DNA of 64,000 nt from an uncultured bacterium (GTDB lineage: Bacteria; Bacteroidota; Bacteroidia; Bacteroidales; Bacteroidaceae), in contig CAJMMQ010000009.1 of assembly GCA_905214625.1 (NCBI GenBank), positions 1-64,000 on the forward strand, read 5' to 3'. Both the position numbers and the translations under genes were made by a program. The notes under the pieces were generated by a model, which was not told the origin of the DNA, did no database searches, and saw only the letters and a program-made list of their open reading frames with translations. This document shows, in pieces, positions 33,290-41,971 of the stretch; position 1 is the first letter of the stretch; each line of letters opens with the position of its first letter.

Positions 33290-35263
33290 ATGGCAGAAAA
33301 TCAAATCAACGAGAATAATTATTCAGCCAGTAACATACAGGTGCTTGAAGGTCTTGAGGCCGTGCGCAAGCGCCCGGCGATGTATATCGGCGACATCAGT
33401 GAGAAAGGTCTTCACCATCTGGTGAACGAGACCGTGGACAACTCTATCGACGAGGCCATGGCCGGATACTGCACACACATCGAAGTTACGATAAACGAGG
33501 ACAACTCTATAACAGTGCAGGACAACGGCCGCGGTATTCCTGTGGACGAACATGAAAAACTGCATAAGTCGGCTCTTGAGGTGGTTATGACCGTGCTGCA
33601 TGCCGGCGGAAAGTTCGACAAAGGCTCATACAAGGTTTCGGGAGGTCTTCATGGCGTGGGTGTGTCGTGTGTTAACGCATTGTCAACCCGCATGCTCTCA
33701 CAGGTGTTCCGCGACGGAAAGATTTATCAGCAGGAATACGAAAAGGGAAAGCCGCTTTATCCCGTAAAGGTGGTAGGCGAAACCGAACTGCGCGGTACAC
33801 GCCAGCAGTTCTGGCCGGACCCGACAATATTCACCACGACGATATATAAATACGAAATCATAGCAAAGCGTATGCGTGAGCTGGCATATCTTAACGCCGG
33901 CATAAAAATTACGCTGACAGACCTCCGTCCCGATGAGGAAGGTAAGACAAGGCAGGAAGTGTTCCATGCCAAGGACGGACTGAAGGAGTTTGTGCGCTAT
34001 ATCGACCGTCACCGTACGCATCTGTTTGACGATGTTATCTATCTGAAGACAGAGAAGCAGGGCATACCTATCGAGGTGGCTGTGATGTACAATACTGACT
34101 ACAGCGAGAACATCCATTCTTACGTGAACAACATCAACACCATAGAGGGCGGTACGCATCTTGTAGGTTTCCGCATGGCGCTGACACGTACTTTGAAGAA
34201 ATATGCCGACAACGACCCTGTTATATCAAAGCAGATAGAGAAGGCAAAGATAGAGATTGCGGGCGAGGACTTCCGTGAAGGACTTACGGCCGTTATATCG
34301 ATAAAGGTGGCCGAGCCGCAGTTTGAAGGTCAGACAAAGACAAAGCTGGGCAACAGCGAGGTTACCGGAGCCGTTCAGCAGGCGGTGTCAGAGGCTCTGA
34401 CATATTATCTTGAGGAGCATCCGAAAGAGGCCAAGCAGATATGCGATAAGGTTATTCTTGCCGCAACGGCACGTATCGCGGCACGCAAGGCGCGCGAGAG
34501 CGTTCAGCGCAAGAATCCTATGACCGGAGGCGGTCTGCCCGGAAAGCTTGCCGACTGCTCTAACAAAGACCCGAAAGAGTGTGAGATATTCCTCGTCGAG
34601 GGAGACTCGGCCGGCGGTTCTGCCAAGCAGGGACGCGACCGTTACACACAGGCCATACTGCCGCTGCGCGGAAAGATTCTTAACGTAGAGAAAGTTATGT
34701 GGCACAAGGTGTTCGAGAGCGAGTCGGTTATGAACATCATACAGAGTATCGGCGTGCGTTTCGGCGTTGAAGGTGAGGACGACAAGGAGGCCAACATCGA
34801 CAAGCTTCGTTATGACAAGATTATCATAATGACCGACGCCGACGTCGATGGCTCACACATCGACACCCTTATAATGACACTGTTCTACCGCTTTATGCCG
34901 AAAGTTATCCAGGACGGACATCTCTATATAGCTACTCCGCCGCTTTATCTCTGCACTTATAAGAATAAAGTTAAGGAGTATTGCTATACAGACCAGCAGC
35001 GCCAGGCTTTTCTTGATAAGTATGGAAATGGTGTAGACGACGGCAAGAGCATACACACTCAGCGTTATAAAGGTTTGGGAGAGATGAATCCTGAACAGCT
35101 GTGGGACACAACAATGAATCCTGAGACGCGTTTGCTGAAGCAGGTTACGATAGAGAATGCTGCCGAGGCCGACGAGATATTCTCAATGCTGATGGGTGAT
35201 GACGTAGAGCCGCGCAGACAGTTTATAGAAGAAAATGCAACATACGCCAATATTGACGCTTAA
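33290..35263 (+). CDS. gyrB: DNA gyrase subunit B
   Basis: A 657-residue GyrB, the ATPase and TOPRIM subunit of gyrase. GHKL motifs: NETVDNSIDEAMAG, DNGRGIPVD and GGKFDKGSYKVSGGLHGVG. TOPRIM motifs: LVEGDSAGGSAKQGRD and MTDADVDGSHID; the C-terminal QRYKGLGEMNPEQLWDTTMNP is the GyrA-interaction signature and distinguishes gyrase from ParE by pattern. No insertion as in enterobacterial GyrB is present; length is normal for Bacteroidota. It is monocistronic with its own promoter and a strong terminator; gyrA is not in the window. Confidence 0.97.
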   Translation: MAENQINENNYSASNIQVLEGLEAVRKRPAMYIGDISEKGLHHLVNETVDNSIDEAMAGYCTHIEVTINEDNSITVQDNGRGIPVDEHEKLHKSALEVVMTVLHAGGKFDKGSYKVSGGLHGVGVSCVNALSTRMLSQVFRDGKIYQQEYEKGKPLYPVKVVGETELRGTRQQFWPDPTIFTTTIYKYEIIAKRMRELAYLNAGIKITLTDLRPDEEGKTRQEVFHAKDGLKEFVRYIDRHRTHLFDDVIYLKTEKQGIPIEVAVMYNTDYSENIHSYVNNINTIEGGTHLVGFRMALTRTLKKYADNDPVISKQIEKAKIEIAGEDFREGLTAVISIKVAEPQFEGQTKTKLGNSEVTGAVQQAVSEALTYYLEEHPKEAKQICDKVILAATARIAARKARESVQRKNPMTGGGLPGKLADCSNKDPKECEIFLVEGDSAGGSAKQGRDRYTQAILPLRGKILNVEKVMWHKVFESESVMNIIQSIGVRFGVEGEDDKEANIDKLRYDKIIIMTDADVDGSHIDTLIMTLFYRFMPKVIQDGHLYIATPPLYLCTYKNKVKEYCYTDQQRQAFLDKYGNGVDDGKSIHTQRYKGLGEMNPEQLWDTTMNPETRLLKQVTIENAAEADEIFSMLMGDDVEPRRQFIEENATYANIDA

Positions 35264-35287
35264 GTTAAAGCAAGCATAATTATTATA

Positions 35288-35330
35288 ACAGACGCAAGAC
35301 CTTTATACAAAAAGTCTTGCGTCTGTTTTT
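35288..35330 (+). terminator. gyrB terminator
   Basis: ACAGACGCAAGAC at 35288-35300 pairs perfectly with GTCTTGCGTCTGT at 35314-35326, followed by T5. Confidence 0.8.
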
Positions 35331-35396
35331 GTATTATCCTAAATCAGACCGCTGTGATTCAGGCTTTATGATAGTTCCCGTTTTTGTTGCTGTTTG

Positions 35397-36113
35397 TTAT
35401 ATTATGGCTATCAGCTCTCCTTCATGGTGAATGTAGATAAAAATTGCGCCTTCAAGTTCGGCCTCTCTGCCGAAAGTCATGGCTTTCTCTCTTGCCGGCG
35501 GAAAGTGCATTGGTGCGAGATATGCGGTTTTTATGGTTTCGAGCCACTGCCGGGCGCCACGCGCGAAATCTATTCCGAGACGCGGGTCTACGGGGAACAT
35601 GGCAAGGTCAACAGTCTGATATTCTGCCTTTATGTCGCGCAGCACGGCCTTGAAGTCGCCCTCCATTTTCTTCACTTCCTGTGGTGTAGACTCGTCTTCC
35701 CAGTGCCAGTTGTTCAGGTCGCCGGCATGAAACACGTTTTTCCCGTCCACCTCAACCATAAACGACACCCCTGAATCAGTAGAGCCGAAGGCTTTAACCT
35801 TTATCATGTCGTCGCTATAGCTTTGTCCTCGGCGCAATATGGTGTCAGCGTCAGTTTCTTTTGCTCTGTGCCGTCTTATGATGTCGCGCGACAGAATTAT
35901 ATGTTTCTGTCCGTTAGGCACGTTCATTCCCAATATTTCCGGGCTGAAATGGTCTTCGTGAAAATGACTAGCCATGAAATATACCCTTTTGTCTGTGTTA
36001 GCCAGAATGTGCCTTACGTGTCCTTCAGGCGAGTCTTTCCAGAAATCGAATATCAATATACACCGCTCAGCCTCCAGCATAAAGCAGCTGTGAAATATAT
36101 AGGTAAGTTTCAT
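35397..36113 (-). CDS. MBL-fold metallo-hydrolase
   Basis: A 238-residue metallo-beta-lactamase-fold protein. The metal-binding HxHxDH motif appears as SHFHEDHFS (about residues 49-57) and the later ligands in FHAGDLNNWHW and APMHFPP. The N-terminus (LTYIFHSCFMLEAERCILIFDFW) matches a group of Bacteroidota and Clostridia proteins of unknown substrate. No signal peptide. It lies after the M6 protease gene on the same strand, 44 bases apart, but differs from it in base composition. Confidence 0.88.
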   Translation of the reverse strand: MKLTYIFHSCFMLEAERCILIFDFWKDSPEGHVRHILANTDKRVYFMASHFHEDHFSPEILGMNVPNGQKHIILSRDIIRRHRAKETDADTILRRGQSYSDDMIKVKAFGSTDSGVSFMVEVDGKNVFHAGDLNNWHWEDESTPQEVKKMEGDFKAVLRDIKAEYQTVDLAMFPVDPRLGIDFARGARQWLETIKTAYLAPMHFPPAREKAMTFGREAELEGAIFIYIHHEGELIAII

Positions 36114-36157
36114 ATCGTTTTTAGGTTGTACGAGCTATATATTTATGGCAGAGTTTC

Positions 36158-37816
36158 TCATTTAATTATTTTTTTCTTGTTAATGATATATATACCTTTT
36201 TGAAGTAAGTTGGGATTTTTCCCTAAGTAGCGTCCGTCTATGCTGTATATGTATGAATCGGTATTCTTTTGGTAGTTTAAATTGTTTTCTATAGATGAGG
36301 TATTAAGATTTTCAAAAGAGAACGACATAGTTCCGTCATCTTTTCTAGTTATATTTGTTACGGCTTTATTCATATATTTAGAACCGTCAGTATTTCTGTT
36401 GTTTAATGTAGCAGCCGGTATTGATGTGTTTGTAAGACAATTGTTACTTTCATAAGGGTAGATGTCACCCGCTGAATTTATATTAGGTTTATTGTCTGCA
36501 ATGAATATAGTACATCTTTGGCGCGATGTGCTGTTTACCATATTGTTTGCCCATGTGTACGTGTCATAATCCACGTGGATAATTAGCATCCCTGAGTTTG
36601 GAAGTGCGGCATCCCATCCACTTATCTGTCTGTTTTCGAGTAAATAATATTCATCTTTGTTATTGTCGTTATATATTATGTAAGCCTCTCCTGTGTCGGC
36701 CATTGGTGTCATGGCGTTTATAGTGCAGTTTTCATCAAGTTCTATAGGTTTTATCCATCCTGCATACATTCTTTCATAACTGGTATAATTTGCTGGTAAA
36801 AACCCGTTCCCGTTATAGCTTCCATAATCCATTATATCCCATACGGACATGCCGTAATATCCATTATATGATGTGTCATACATATCCGGTAACCCAAGAC
36901 AATGTGAGAATTCATGGCAGATTGTTCCTATTCCGTCTATTGTCTCTGTGAGTTTATTGCCTTCTTGAACTGAACCGAGTTCGCAACTGCATGCGTATGT
37001 ATTGATAATCACACCGTCAAGGGTGAGTGTACTTTGTTGTGGATATAGTGCGGATTTAAGATCCCATTCGTGTGGCCATATTGTATTTTCGTCATCCCAT
37101 GAAGCTTCGCCGTGCCCAGCATATAATATATACACTTGGTCAACTTCTCCGTCGCCGTCCCAGTCATATTCAGAAAAATTTATATCGTTGTCAACAGCCA
37201 TACAAGCGTCTATGACCATTTGTGCTATAGCTGAATAGTTATCAGATTCACCTTTGGTCGGACCGCCATAGTATGCATAACCTTTTGGCATTTTTACAGG
37301 GCCTGCTATATCAAATTCAAGCTCAAATTGCCCGTAGCTTTGTGCCTTAAAATAGTCTTTTACACTACCGTAAAAACCCATTTCGCTGAAACCTTCTTCG
37401 TTGGCAATCCGGCTGTATAGTTCGGGGGTGTGCTCTTCCCAGAAAGTTTTGTCGGCAAACTCCACAAGTATTATTAACCCTTTCTTCTTTCCGGTATAAG
37501 GTTGACGTATGTCTCCTAATAAAGCTCTTGTTGAGGACATGTTTGCCCTCAATCGTCTTGTAGACTGTCTTTTTCGCTCGGATCTTGCAGTAAATGTCGC
37601 AATGTCTATCTGTTTATATGTGCCTGTTGTACTGTCTTTTATAAATTTTGTTCCGTCTGATGCCTGCCAATACCTACAAGATTCATCGCCGCAAAGTTCT
37701 ACTTTTATTTTTGTTCCGTCAGATAATGATACTGTCCGCCATATTCCGCGCTTAGCAGGGACAGCGAAAGCTAATGTTGCAAAAATCGCAAAAAACAAGG
37801 TAGGAATAATTTTCAT
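36158..37816 (-). CDS. Secreted M6-family metalloprotease
   Basis: A 552-residue exported protease: signal peptide (1 to about 18), pro-region (about 20-105), M6 (InhA-like) domain with zinc motif HEFSHCLGLPDMYD (His301, Glu302, His305), and a calcium-type loop DWDGDGEVD (218-226). The last 40 residues (YSIDGRYLGKN...GIYIINKKKIIK) resemble C-terminal domains of type IX secretion cargo in Prevotella and Porphyromonas, implying outer-membrane export. The gene is visibly AT-richer than its neighbours, with codons such as ATA and AAT frequent, suggesting a different history. A consensus promoter precedes it. Confidence 0.88.
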   Translation of the reverse strand: MKIIPTLFFAIFATLAFAVPAKRGIWRTVSLSDGTKIKVELCGDESCRYWQASDGTKFIKDSTTGTYKQIDIATFTARSERKRQSTRRLRANMSSTRALLGDIRQPYTGKKKGLIILVEFADKTFWEEHTPELYSRIANEEGFSEMGFYGSVKDYFKAQSYGQFELEFDIAGPVKMPKGYAYYGGPTKGESDNYSAIAQMVIDACMAVDNDINFSEYDWDGDGEVDQVYILYAGHGEASWDDENTIWPHEWDLKSALYPQQSTLTLDGVIINTYACSCELGSVQEGNKLTETIDGIGTICHEFSHCLGLPDMYDTSYNGYYGMSVWDIMDYGSYNGNGFLPANYTSYERMYAGWIKPIELDENCTINAMTPMADTGEAYIIYNDNNKDEYYLLENRQISGWDAALPNSGMLIIHVDYDTYTWANNMVNSTSRQRCTIFIADNKPNINSAGDIYPYESNNCLTNTSIPAATLNNRNTDGSKYMNKAVTNITRKDDGTMSFSFENLNTSSIENNLNYQKNTDSYIYSIDGRYLGKNPNLLQKGIYIINKKKIIK

Positions 37817-37842
37817 ATTTTATATCATTAATGGTTGACTTG

Positions 37843-37874
37843 CAAATGTAGCGATTTTGGTTTTTATTTCCAAA
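37843..37874 (-). promoter_or_regulatory. Promoter of the M6 protease gene
   Basis: On the minus strand TTTG (37871-37874) and TACATTTG (37843-37850) are 20 bases apart, a consensus pair. Confidence 0.65.
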
Positions 37875-38063
37875 TAATAATTATGGTTTGTAGTTTAATT
37901 TAACATGTTAAAATATTTGAATTAATTTGCTGTGTGGTGACATACATCAACTAAATGCATGGTAAATACAAACAGATATAATGTTATGCTGCGAAAGTTG
38001 ACCAACTTATGTAAAAAAAACAGACAAAAGGCGTAATAAAGCCAAACGGAAAATATTAAGAAA

Positions 38064-38180
38064 CCAAAGTTAGGCATTAGCCAAACAAGAATTATGAATT
38101 GCGAAACGAAATAGGTATCAGCCCAATTATGAAACGAAGTTCGGCGAAAGCCAATTGTGAATTATGAATTATAAATTAAG
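38064..38180. repeat. Mini-hairpin array with heptamer tract
   Basis: Three related units, GTTAGGCATTAGCC, GGTATCAGCC and GTTCGGCGAAAGCC, each followed by an AATTATGAA-type spacer. They end in four 7-base units (AATTGTG, AATTATG, AATTATA, AATTAAG; 38153-38180). The third hairpin unit matches 15840-15864. Confidence 0.6.
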
Positions 38181-38185
38181 ATTCG

Positions 38186-38193
38186 TATATTTG
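38186..38193 (+). promoter_or_regulatory. -7 box of the fucosidase gene
   Basis: TATATTTG matches TAnnTTTG and would give a leader of about 120 bases before the ATG at 38320. Confidence 0.5.
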
Positions 38194-38319
38194 CATGCTC
38201 CCCTGCCATGTCTCGCCATATGGCACGGACACGACAGGCACTAAAAGGCCGGTCTGCGGGCATCAGGGCAACGTGGACATAACAGATGAAACATCACTAT
38301 GCACAAATAATATAATATT

Positions 38320-39636
38320 ATGGAAAAACATTTTAAAAGGACTTTTATGGCATTATGCCTGGCCGCATTGCTCATGCCGGGCATGGCGCATGCGCAAAAG
38401 AAAGGCTACATGCCGGCGCCCGAAAACCTAAAGGCGCGCAAAGAGTTTAGCGACAACAAGTTCGGGATATTCCTCCACTGGGGCATCTACAGCCTTTTCG
38501 GACAGGGTGAGTGGTATCTCAACAGCGGCGGACTCAACTGCCACGAGTATGCCAAGGCAGCATCAGCTTTCTACCCCTCACGCTTCAACGCAAGCGAATG
38601 GGTTAAGGCCATAAAGGAAGCCGGAGCGCGGTATATATGCATCACCACACGCCACCACGACGGCTTCTCGATGTTCCACACAAAATATTCCGACTATAAC
38701 ATTGTTGACGCCACGCCCTTCGGACGCGACGTGATAAAGGAGCTGGCAGACGAGTGCCACAAGCAGGGCATAAAGCTTCATCTGTATTACTCCCACCTCG
38801 ACTGGACGCGCGAAGACTACTATCCGCTGGGCAACACGGGCCACAGGACGGGCAGAAAGAACCACGGCAAGTGGGAGAGCTACTATGAGTTTATGAACAA
38901 CCAGCTGACCGAGCTGCTGACCAACTATGGCGAGATAGGCGCAATATGGTTTGACGGAGTGTGGGACAAGCCCGACTTCGACTGGCGCCTTAGCGAGCAG
39001 TATGCCATGATACACCGCCTGCAGCCGGCATGCCTCATAGGCAACAACCACCACAGGGCGCCGGTTGAGGGCGAAGACTTCCAGATGTTTGAGCGCGACC
39101 TGCCGGGCGAGAACACCGCGGGCCTTTCTGACGAAAGCGAGATAGGTAGTCTGCCGCTGGAAACATGTCAGACGATGAACGGAATGTGGGGATATAAGGT
39201 GAGCGACCAGAACTACAAGTCGGACACAACGCTCGTAAGACTGCTCGTGAGGGCTGCCGGCAAGGGTGCCAACCTGCTTATGAACATAGGGCCACAGCCT
39301 GACGGCGAGCTGCCGGCAGTGGCTCTTGAGCGCCTTAAGAGCATGGGCAAGTGGCTGTCTGAATATGGCGAAACGGTATATGCCACAACGGCCGGCGACG
39401 TGATGACTGCCGAATGGGGCACCACGACGCGCAGCGGCAACAAGCTTTATGTGCATATCCTTGCCGACGACATGCCGAAGATGATATTGCTGCCTCTGAA
39501 AGGCAAAGTGAAGAGCGCCGTATTATTTGATACAGGCAAAAAGATTAGTCATGAAAACGTAAGTGGCGGCGTAGTGCTGCACACTGCCGACCTTACGCCT
39601 GCAATAGACCGCATAATAACACTGACGGTGAAATAA
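38320..39636 (+). CDS. Alpha-L-fucosidase, GH29
   Basis: A 438-residue secreted glycoside hydrolase family 29 enzyme, releasing alpha-linked fucose from glycans such as mucin or milk oligosaccharides. The signal peptide ends near AHAQ (residue 26). Family motifs: FGIFLHWGIYSLFGQGEWY (48-66), TRHHDGFSMF (110-119), and IGAIWFDGVW (206-215), with Asp212 the expected nucleophile. Catalytic domain and C-terminal beta-sandwich (MTAEWGTTTRSGNKLYVHIL) are both present. No polysaccharide-utilisation genes lie beside it. Its stop is inside the inverted repeat at 39631-39660. Confidence 0.94.
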   Translation: MEKHFKRTFMALCLAALLMPGMAHAQKKGYMPAPENLKARKEFSDNKFGIFLHWGIYSLFGQGEWYLNSGGLNCHEYAKAASAFYPSRFNASEWVKAIKEAGARYICITTRHHDGFSMFHTKYSDYNIVDATPFGRDVIKELADECHKQGIKLHLYYSHLDWTREDYYPLGNTGHRTGRKNHGKWESYYEFMNNQLTELLTNYGEIGAIWFDGVWDKPDFDWRLSEQYAMIHRLQPACLIGNNHHRAPVEGEDFQMFERDLPGENTAGLSDESEIGSLPLETCQTMNGMWGYKVSDQNYKSDTTLVRLLVRAAGKGANLLMNIGPQPDGELPAVALERLKSMGKWLSEYGETVYATTAGDVMTAEWGTTTRSGNKLYVHILADDMPKMILLPLKGKVKSAVLFDTGKKISHENVSGGVVLHTADLTPAIDRIITLTVK

Positions 39637-39766
39637 GTGAAGAGTGAAGAATTCAATAGCCTGTTTTGTATTGTAAGGCGCAATCAAGATTGTCAATATT
39701 ACGTATTGCTCAGTTTTTATATGCTATTGAATTCTTCACTCTTCGTTCTTCACTCTTCACTTATTT
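39631..39766. repeat. Inverted-repeat unit with heptamer arms, no gene inside
   Basis: The left arm at 39631-39660 (AAATAAGTGAAGAGTGAAGA, then ATTCAATAGC) is the reverse complement of 39723-39766, except that the right arm carries an extra 14-base segment, two more 7-base units. The 62-base centre holds no gene. The arms contain the stop codons of both convergent neighbours. The inner end CAATAGC is the same as in four-helix-bundle unit 2. Confidence 0.85.
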
Positions 39767-40123
39767 AGCTTCTTTGGGCATCGGCAGGAAATATGCAATG
39801 ACAGTAAGGACAAGCATTAAGATCCAGAAGCTGCTCATACCGGCATCTACCGCATAGCTCACAGCCACGCCTATCAGACAGATTACGATGTCTAAGACCG
39901 AAAGGACCGACCTTGACGTATAACGCGAAAGGAAGCCGCGCGCATCCTTAACCAAATCTTTTATCATCAGCACAACCATCAGGACAAGACACAGGACTAT
40001 TAATCCCCAGACGGCATAATCTGCCGCAGGCACGCTGCCAAACAGCGGCTCAAGTGCAAACAGAAGAAGAAAGATGCTGAAAACAATTTCAAGCTTGCCG
40101 GTCTTTAAATCTACTTTTCTCAT
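39761..40123 (-). CDS. Small four-span membrane protein, paralogue A
   Basis: A 120-residue protein with four hydrophobic segments (EIVFSIFLLLFALEPLFG, AVWGLIVLCLVLMVVLMI, SVLDIVICLIGVAVSYAV, FWILMLVLTVIAYFLPMP). The central cytoplasmic motif KDLVKDARGFLSRYTSRSV is nearly identical in the 122-residue paralogue at 41009-41377. Family and function unknown to me. The stop codon is inside the repeat 39723-39766. Confidence 0.75.
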   Translation of the reverse strand: MRKVDLKTGKLEIVFSIFLLLFALEPLFGSVPAADYAVWGLIVLCLVLMVVLMIKDLVKDARGFLSRYTSRSVLSVLDIVICLIGVAVSYAVDAGMSSFWILMLVLTVIAYFLPMPKEAK

Positions 40124-40160
40124 AGGCTTGTTGTTTAAAAAAAATATTTATAGGTTTAAA

Positions 40161-40289
40161 TCACAAAACATCAAACTTAAACAGCTTTTTCCGCATGGAG
40201 GAATATCTAACACTCGACACAAAGATTATCAGCGACAAAGCCGTCAGCACTATCATGCCGGCACAAACAGACATTCTGTAATGCCTCAT
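40161..40289 (-). CDS. 42-residue membrane peptide (tentative)
   Basis: A small frame MRHYRMSVCAGMIVLTALSL followed by IIFVSSVRYSSMRKKLFKFDVL, with one hydrophobic helix and a basic tail. It overlaps the preceding 39-residue frame as ATGA. It may be a real small protein or the remnant of a larger broken gene. Confidence 0.35.
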   Translation of the reverse strand: MRHYRMSVCAGMIVLTALSLIIFVSSVRYSSMRKKLFKFDVL

Positions 40290-40405
40290 AATAACGTGCA
40301 GATACGGTTCGGCAGCTCTTGCAGCCTTATGTTCACAAAGTTAGGAAAAATCCTGAACAGTTTCAAACTTTCAAGAAGTTTATTTCGGTTCATTAACATG
40401 TCCAT
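40286..40405 (-). CDS. 39-residue peptide (tentative)
   Basis: A frame MDMLMNRNKLLESLKLFRIF plus 19 residues ending RICTLL. Its TGA overlaps the ATG of the next small frame, an arrangement typical of coupled genes, but no ribosome-binding or homology support exists. A frameshift between the two frames is an alternative reading. Confidence 0.25.
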   Translation of the reverse strand: MDMLMNRNKLLESLKLFRIFPNFVNIRLQELPNRICTLL

Positions 40406-40532
40406 TGAAATATAAGCGTTCAGAGCAGCACGACAGACACAACGCAATAACCCGGCCGAATAATAACCGGTCGGATTATCACATTAAATTATTAATACTG
40501 TTCAAATTTTTCACAACGCTTTTCCGTAACCG

Positions 40533-40778
40533 TCAAAAAGGAAGCAGCATGAAAACAGTGAAATACACCATAGCCAGCAGAGCCAACACCTCTAATGCCA
40601 GTTCTAGCCTGTCAAAGCGGGTGCTTTCATTGTTTTTCAATAAAGACGTCAGTGTTACAAGCACCAGCGGCAAAATCATAAAGGAATACCTAAGTTCTAT
40701 TCCAAACAACACAAAGCCCCACCATACAAGACCTATAAGAAGTATGAGGGAAAGAATTATTACTTTTGCTTTTTTCAT
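40533..40778 (-). CDS. Small membrane protein, 81 residues
   Basis: Three hydrophobic segments: KVIILSLILLIGLVWWGFVL, YSFMILPLVLVTLTSLL and ALEVLALLAMVYFTVFMLLP, with a polar loop KNNESTRFDRLEL. I do not recognise the family. It lies between the two paralogues (39761-40123 and 41009-41377) on the same strand, and like them has a loop with charged residues before the last spans; it could be a shortened relative. Confidence 0.6.
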   Translation of the reverse strand: MKKAKVIILSLILLIGLVWWGFVLFGIELRYSFMILPLVLVTLTSLLKNNESTRFDRLELALEVLALLAMVYFTVFMLLPF

Positions 40779-40924
40779 AAGGCACTAAAATTAAATTTAA
40801 CCACCATAATCATTAAAAACTTCAACGAAGTTAAATAGAGAGAGTAAAGCAACAAATGTAATTTTCTACAGATTTATACTCACAAGAAGATGCGCAACAA
40901 ACCATTATCATGCCTAAGCACGCA

Positions 40925-41001
40925 GGGACGTACCCCAGGTACGTCCACACTTACATTATCAATCATATATAACGCTTTCGGACGCACCTGGGGTACGCCC
41001 C
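40925..41001. repeat. 22-base inverted repeat, 33-base spacer
   Basis: The left arm at 40925-40946 (GGGACGTACCCCAGGTACGT, then CC) is the reverse complement of 40980-41001 except at two positions. The arm itself contains a shorter self-complementary stretch (ACGTACC...GGTACGT). GC-rich in an AT-rich gap. Confidence 0.75.
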
Positions 41002-41008
41002 TACAATA

Positions 41009-41377
41009 TCACGTTGTTTTCGTTCTCTTTGGTGTCGGCAGAAAATATAAAACGACAAAACAGATAAACAGAAAAATCCACCAGCTACCTGAATTTGAGC
41101 TGAACGCATAGCCTACAGCCAGGCCTATAAGACATATTACGGCATCAACAATCCAAAAGACCGACCTCGATGTATAACTCGAAATGAAGCCGCGCGCATC
41201 TTTAATCAGATCTTTCATCAAGAACACAAGCATCAACACAGCGCACACTGCCATCAACCCATAAATTAGAAAATCTATCACAAGTATGTCTCCAAACACA
41301 GGCTCTACGGCATATAAAAGCAGAAGAGTGCTGAAAAGGATATCTAACCTGTCTTTCCTAAAACTTATTTTAATCAT
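41009..41377 (-). CDS. Small four-span membrane protein, paralogue B
   Basis: A 122-residue relative of the 120-residue protein at 39761-40123. The shared core is KDLIKDARGFISSYTSRSVF and the following IVDAVICLIGLAVGYAF; both end in a YFLPxP motif. Four hydrophobic spans, no signal peptide. The pair looks like a duplication with the 81-residue protein between. Function unknown. Confidence 0.75.
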   Translation of the reverse strand: MIKISFRKDRLDILFSTLLLLYAVEPVFGDILVIDFLIYGLMAVCAVLMLVFLMKDLIKDARGFISSYTSRSVFWIVDAVICLIGLAVGYAFSSNSGSWWIFLFICFVVLYFLPTPKRTKTT

Positions 41378-41606
41378 AGCTTATGATTTTAAGATTATTG
41401 CTTAAACATTTTTATATCACACAAGACAAATTGTCAATGCAGTCAGAAATATTTTATCGTTATGCTAAATAGTCCGTGTATTTGTTTGCAAATGTAGGCA
41501 AAAACTAAAGTCGTTATTTATTTTAGTAAGTTCTTTTCGGTTCATTTCTAATAAATTACAGTTTATATAGAAATTATTCAGAGCCATACAATAGGCCTAA
41601 CGGCAA

Positions 41607-41670
41607 TGCAAAAGGTATGCTTTTGCATGCTGAAACGTGGCCTTTCAGGGTGCAAAAGTATGCCTTTCGG
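41607..41670. repeat. GCAAAAGG-family intergenic repeat, copy 6
   Basis: Modules tgcaaaaggtatgctttt, gaaacgtggcctttca and gcaaaagtatgcctttcgg, a shortened member of the family. Confidence 0.65.
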
Positions 41671-41820
41671 AAAAAGGAAAACGGCAATAATAAAGAATGT
41701 TGACTATTTACTGACTCAGGTTGACCGAAACATGGGTTATCACTGATAAAAGTTGACTCTTCGTGATAAGTCATGCAGCATAACATAAGGCTCAATTTTA
41801 TTTTTATAAAAAACTCATCA

Positions 41821-41874
41821 CTCGTCATAACCGTGCATAATAAACTGTAAATCAAGATGTTACAGTATGACGAG
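41821..41874. repeat. Two-part inverted repeat
   Basis: CTCGTCATA at 41821-41829 pairs with TATGACGAG at 41866-41874, and CTGTAA at 41845-41850 with TTACAG at 41860-41865. The right-hand arms are contiguous, giving a stem with an internal bulge on one side. Confidence 0.5.
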
Positions 41875-41971
41875 TTGCCGACTAAACTCATCACGGCTGA
41901 TGTGTGAGCCATGAGCGTGACGATTTGTTTAATAAAATAGTTAGAAGAGGTAAAGTCGTATGTTTTGTTTT

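Larger units (their letters stand above)
37817..38319. other. Divergent intergenic region with short repeats
   Basis: 503 AT-rich bases between the M6 protease and fucosidase genes. It holds divergent promoter boxes, a set of GGC-NNNN-GCC mini-hairpins (38064-38155) and a 7-base tandem tract (38153-38180). No gene. Confidence 0.6.

Noticed and set aside
38064..38180. CRISPR-like array upstream of the fucosidase gene
   Set aside because: Repeat units are 10-14 bases, unequal in spacing and sequence, with no cas genes nearby.
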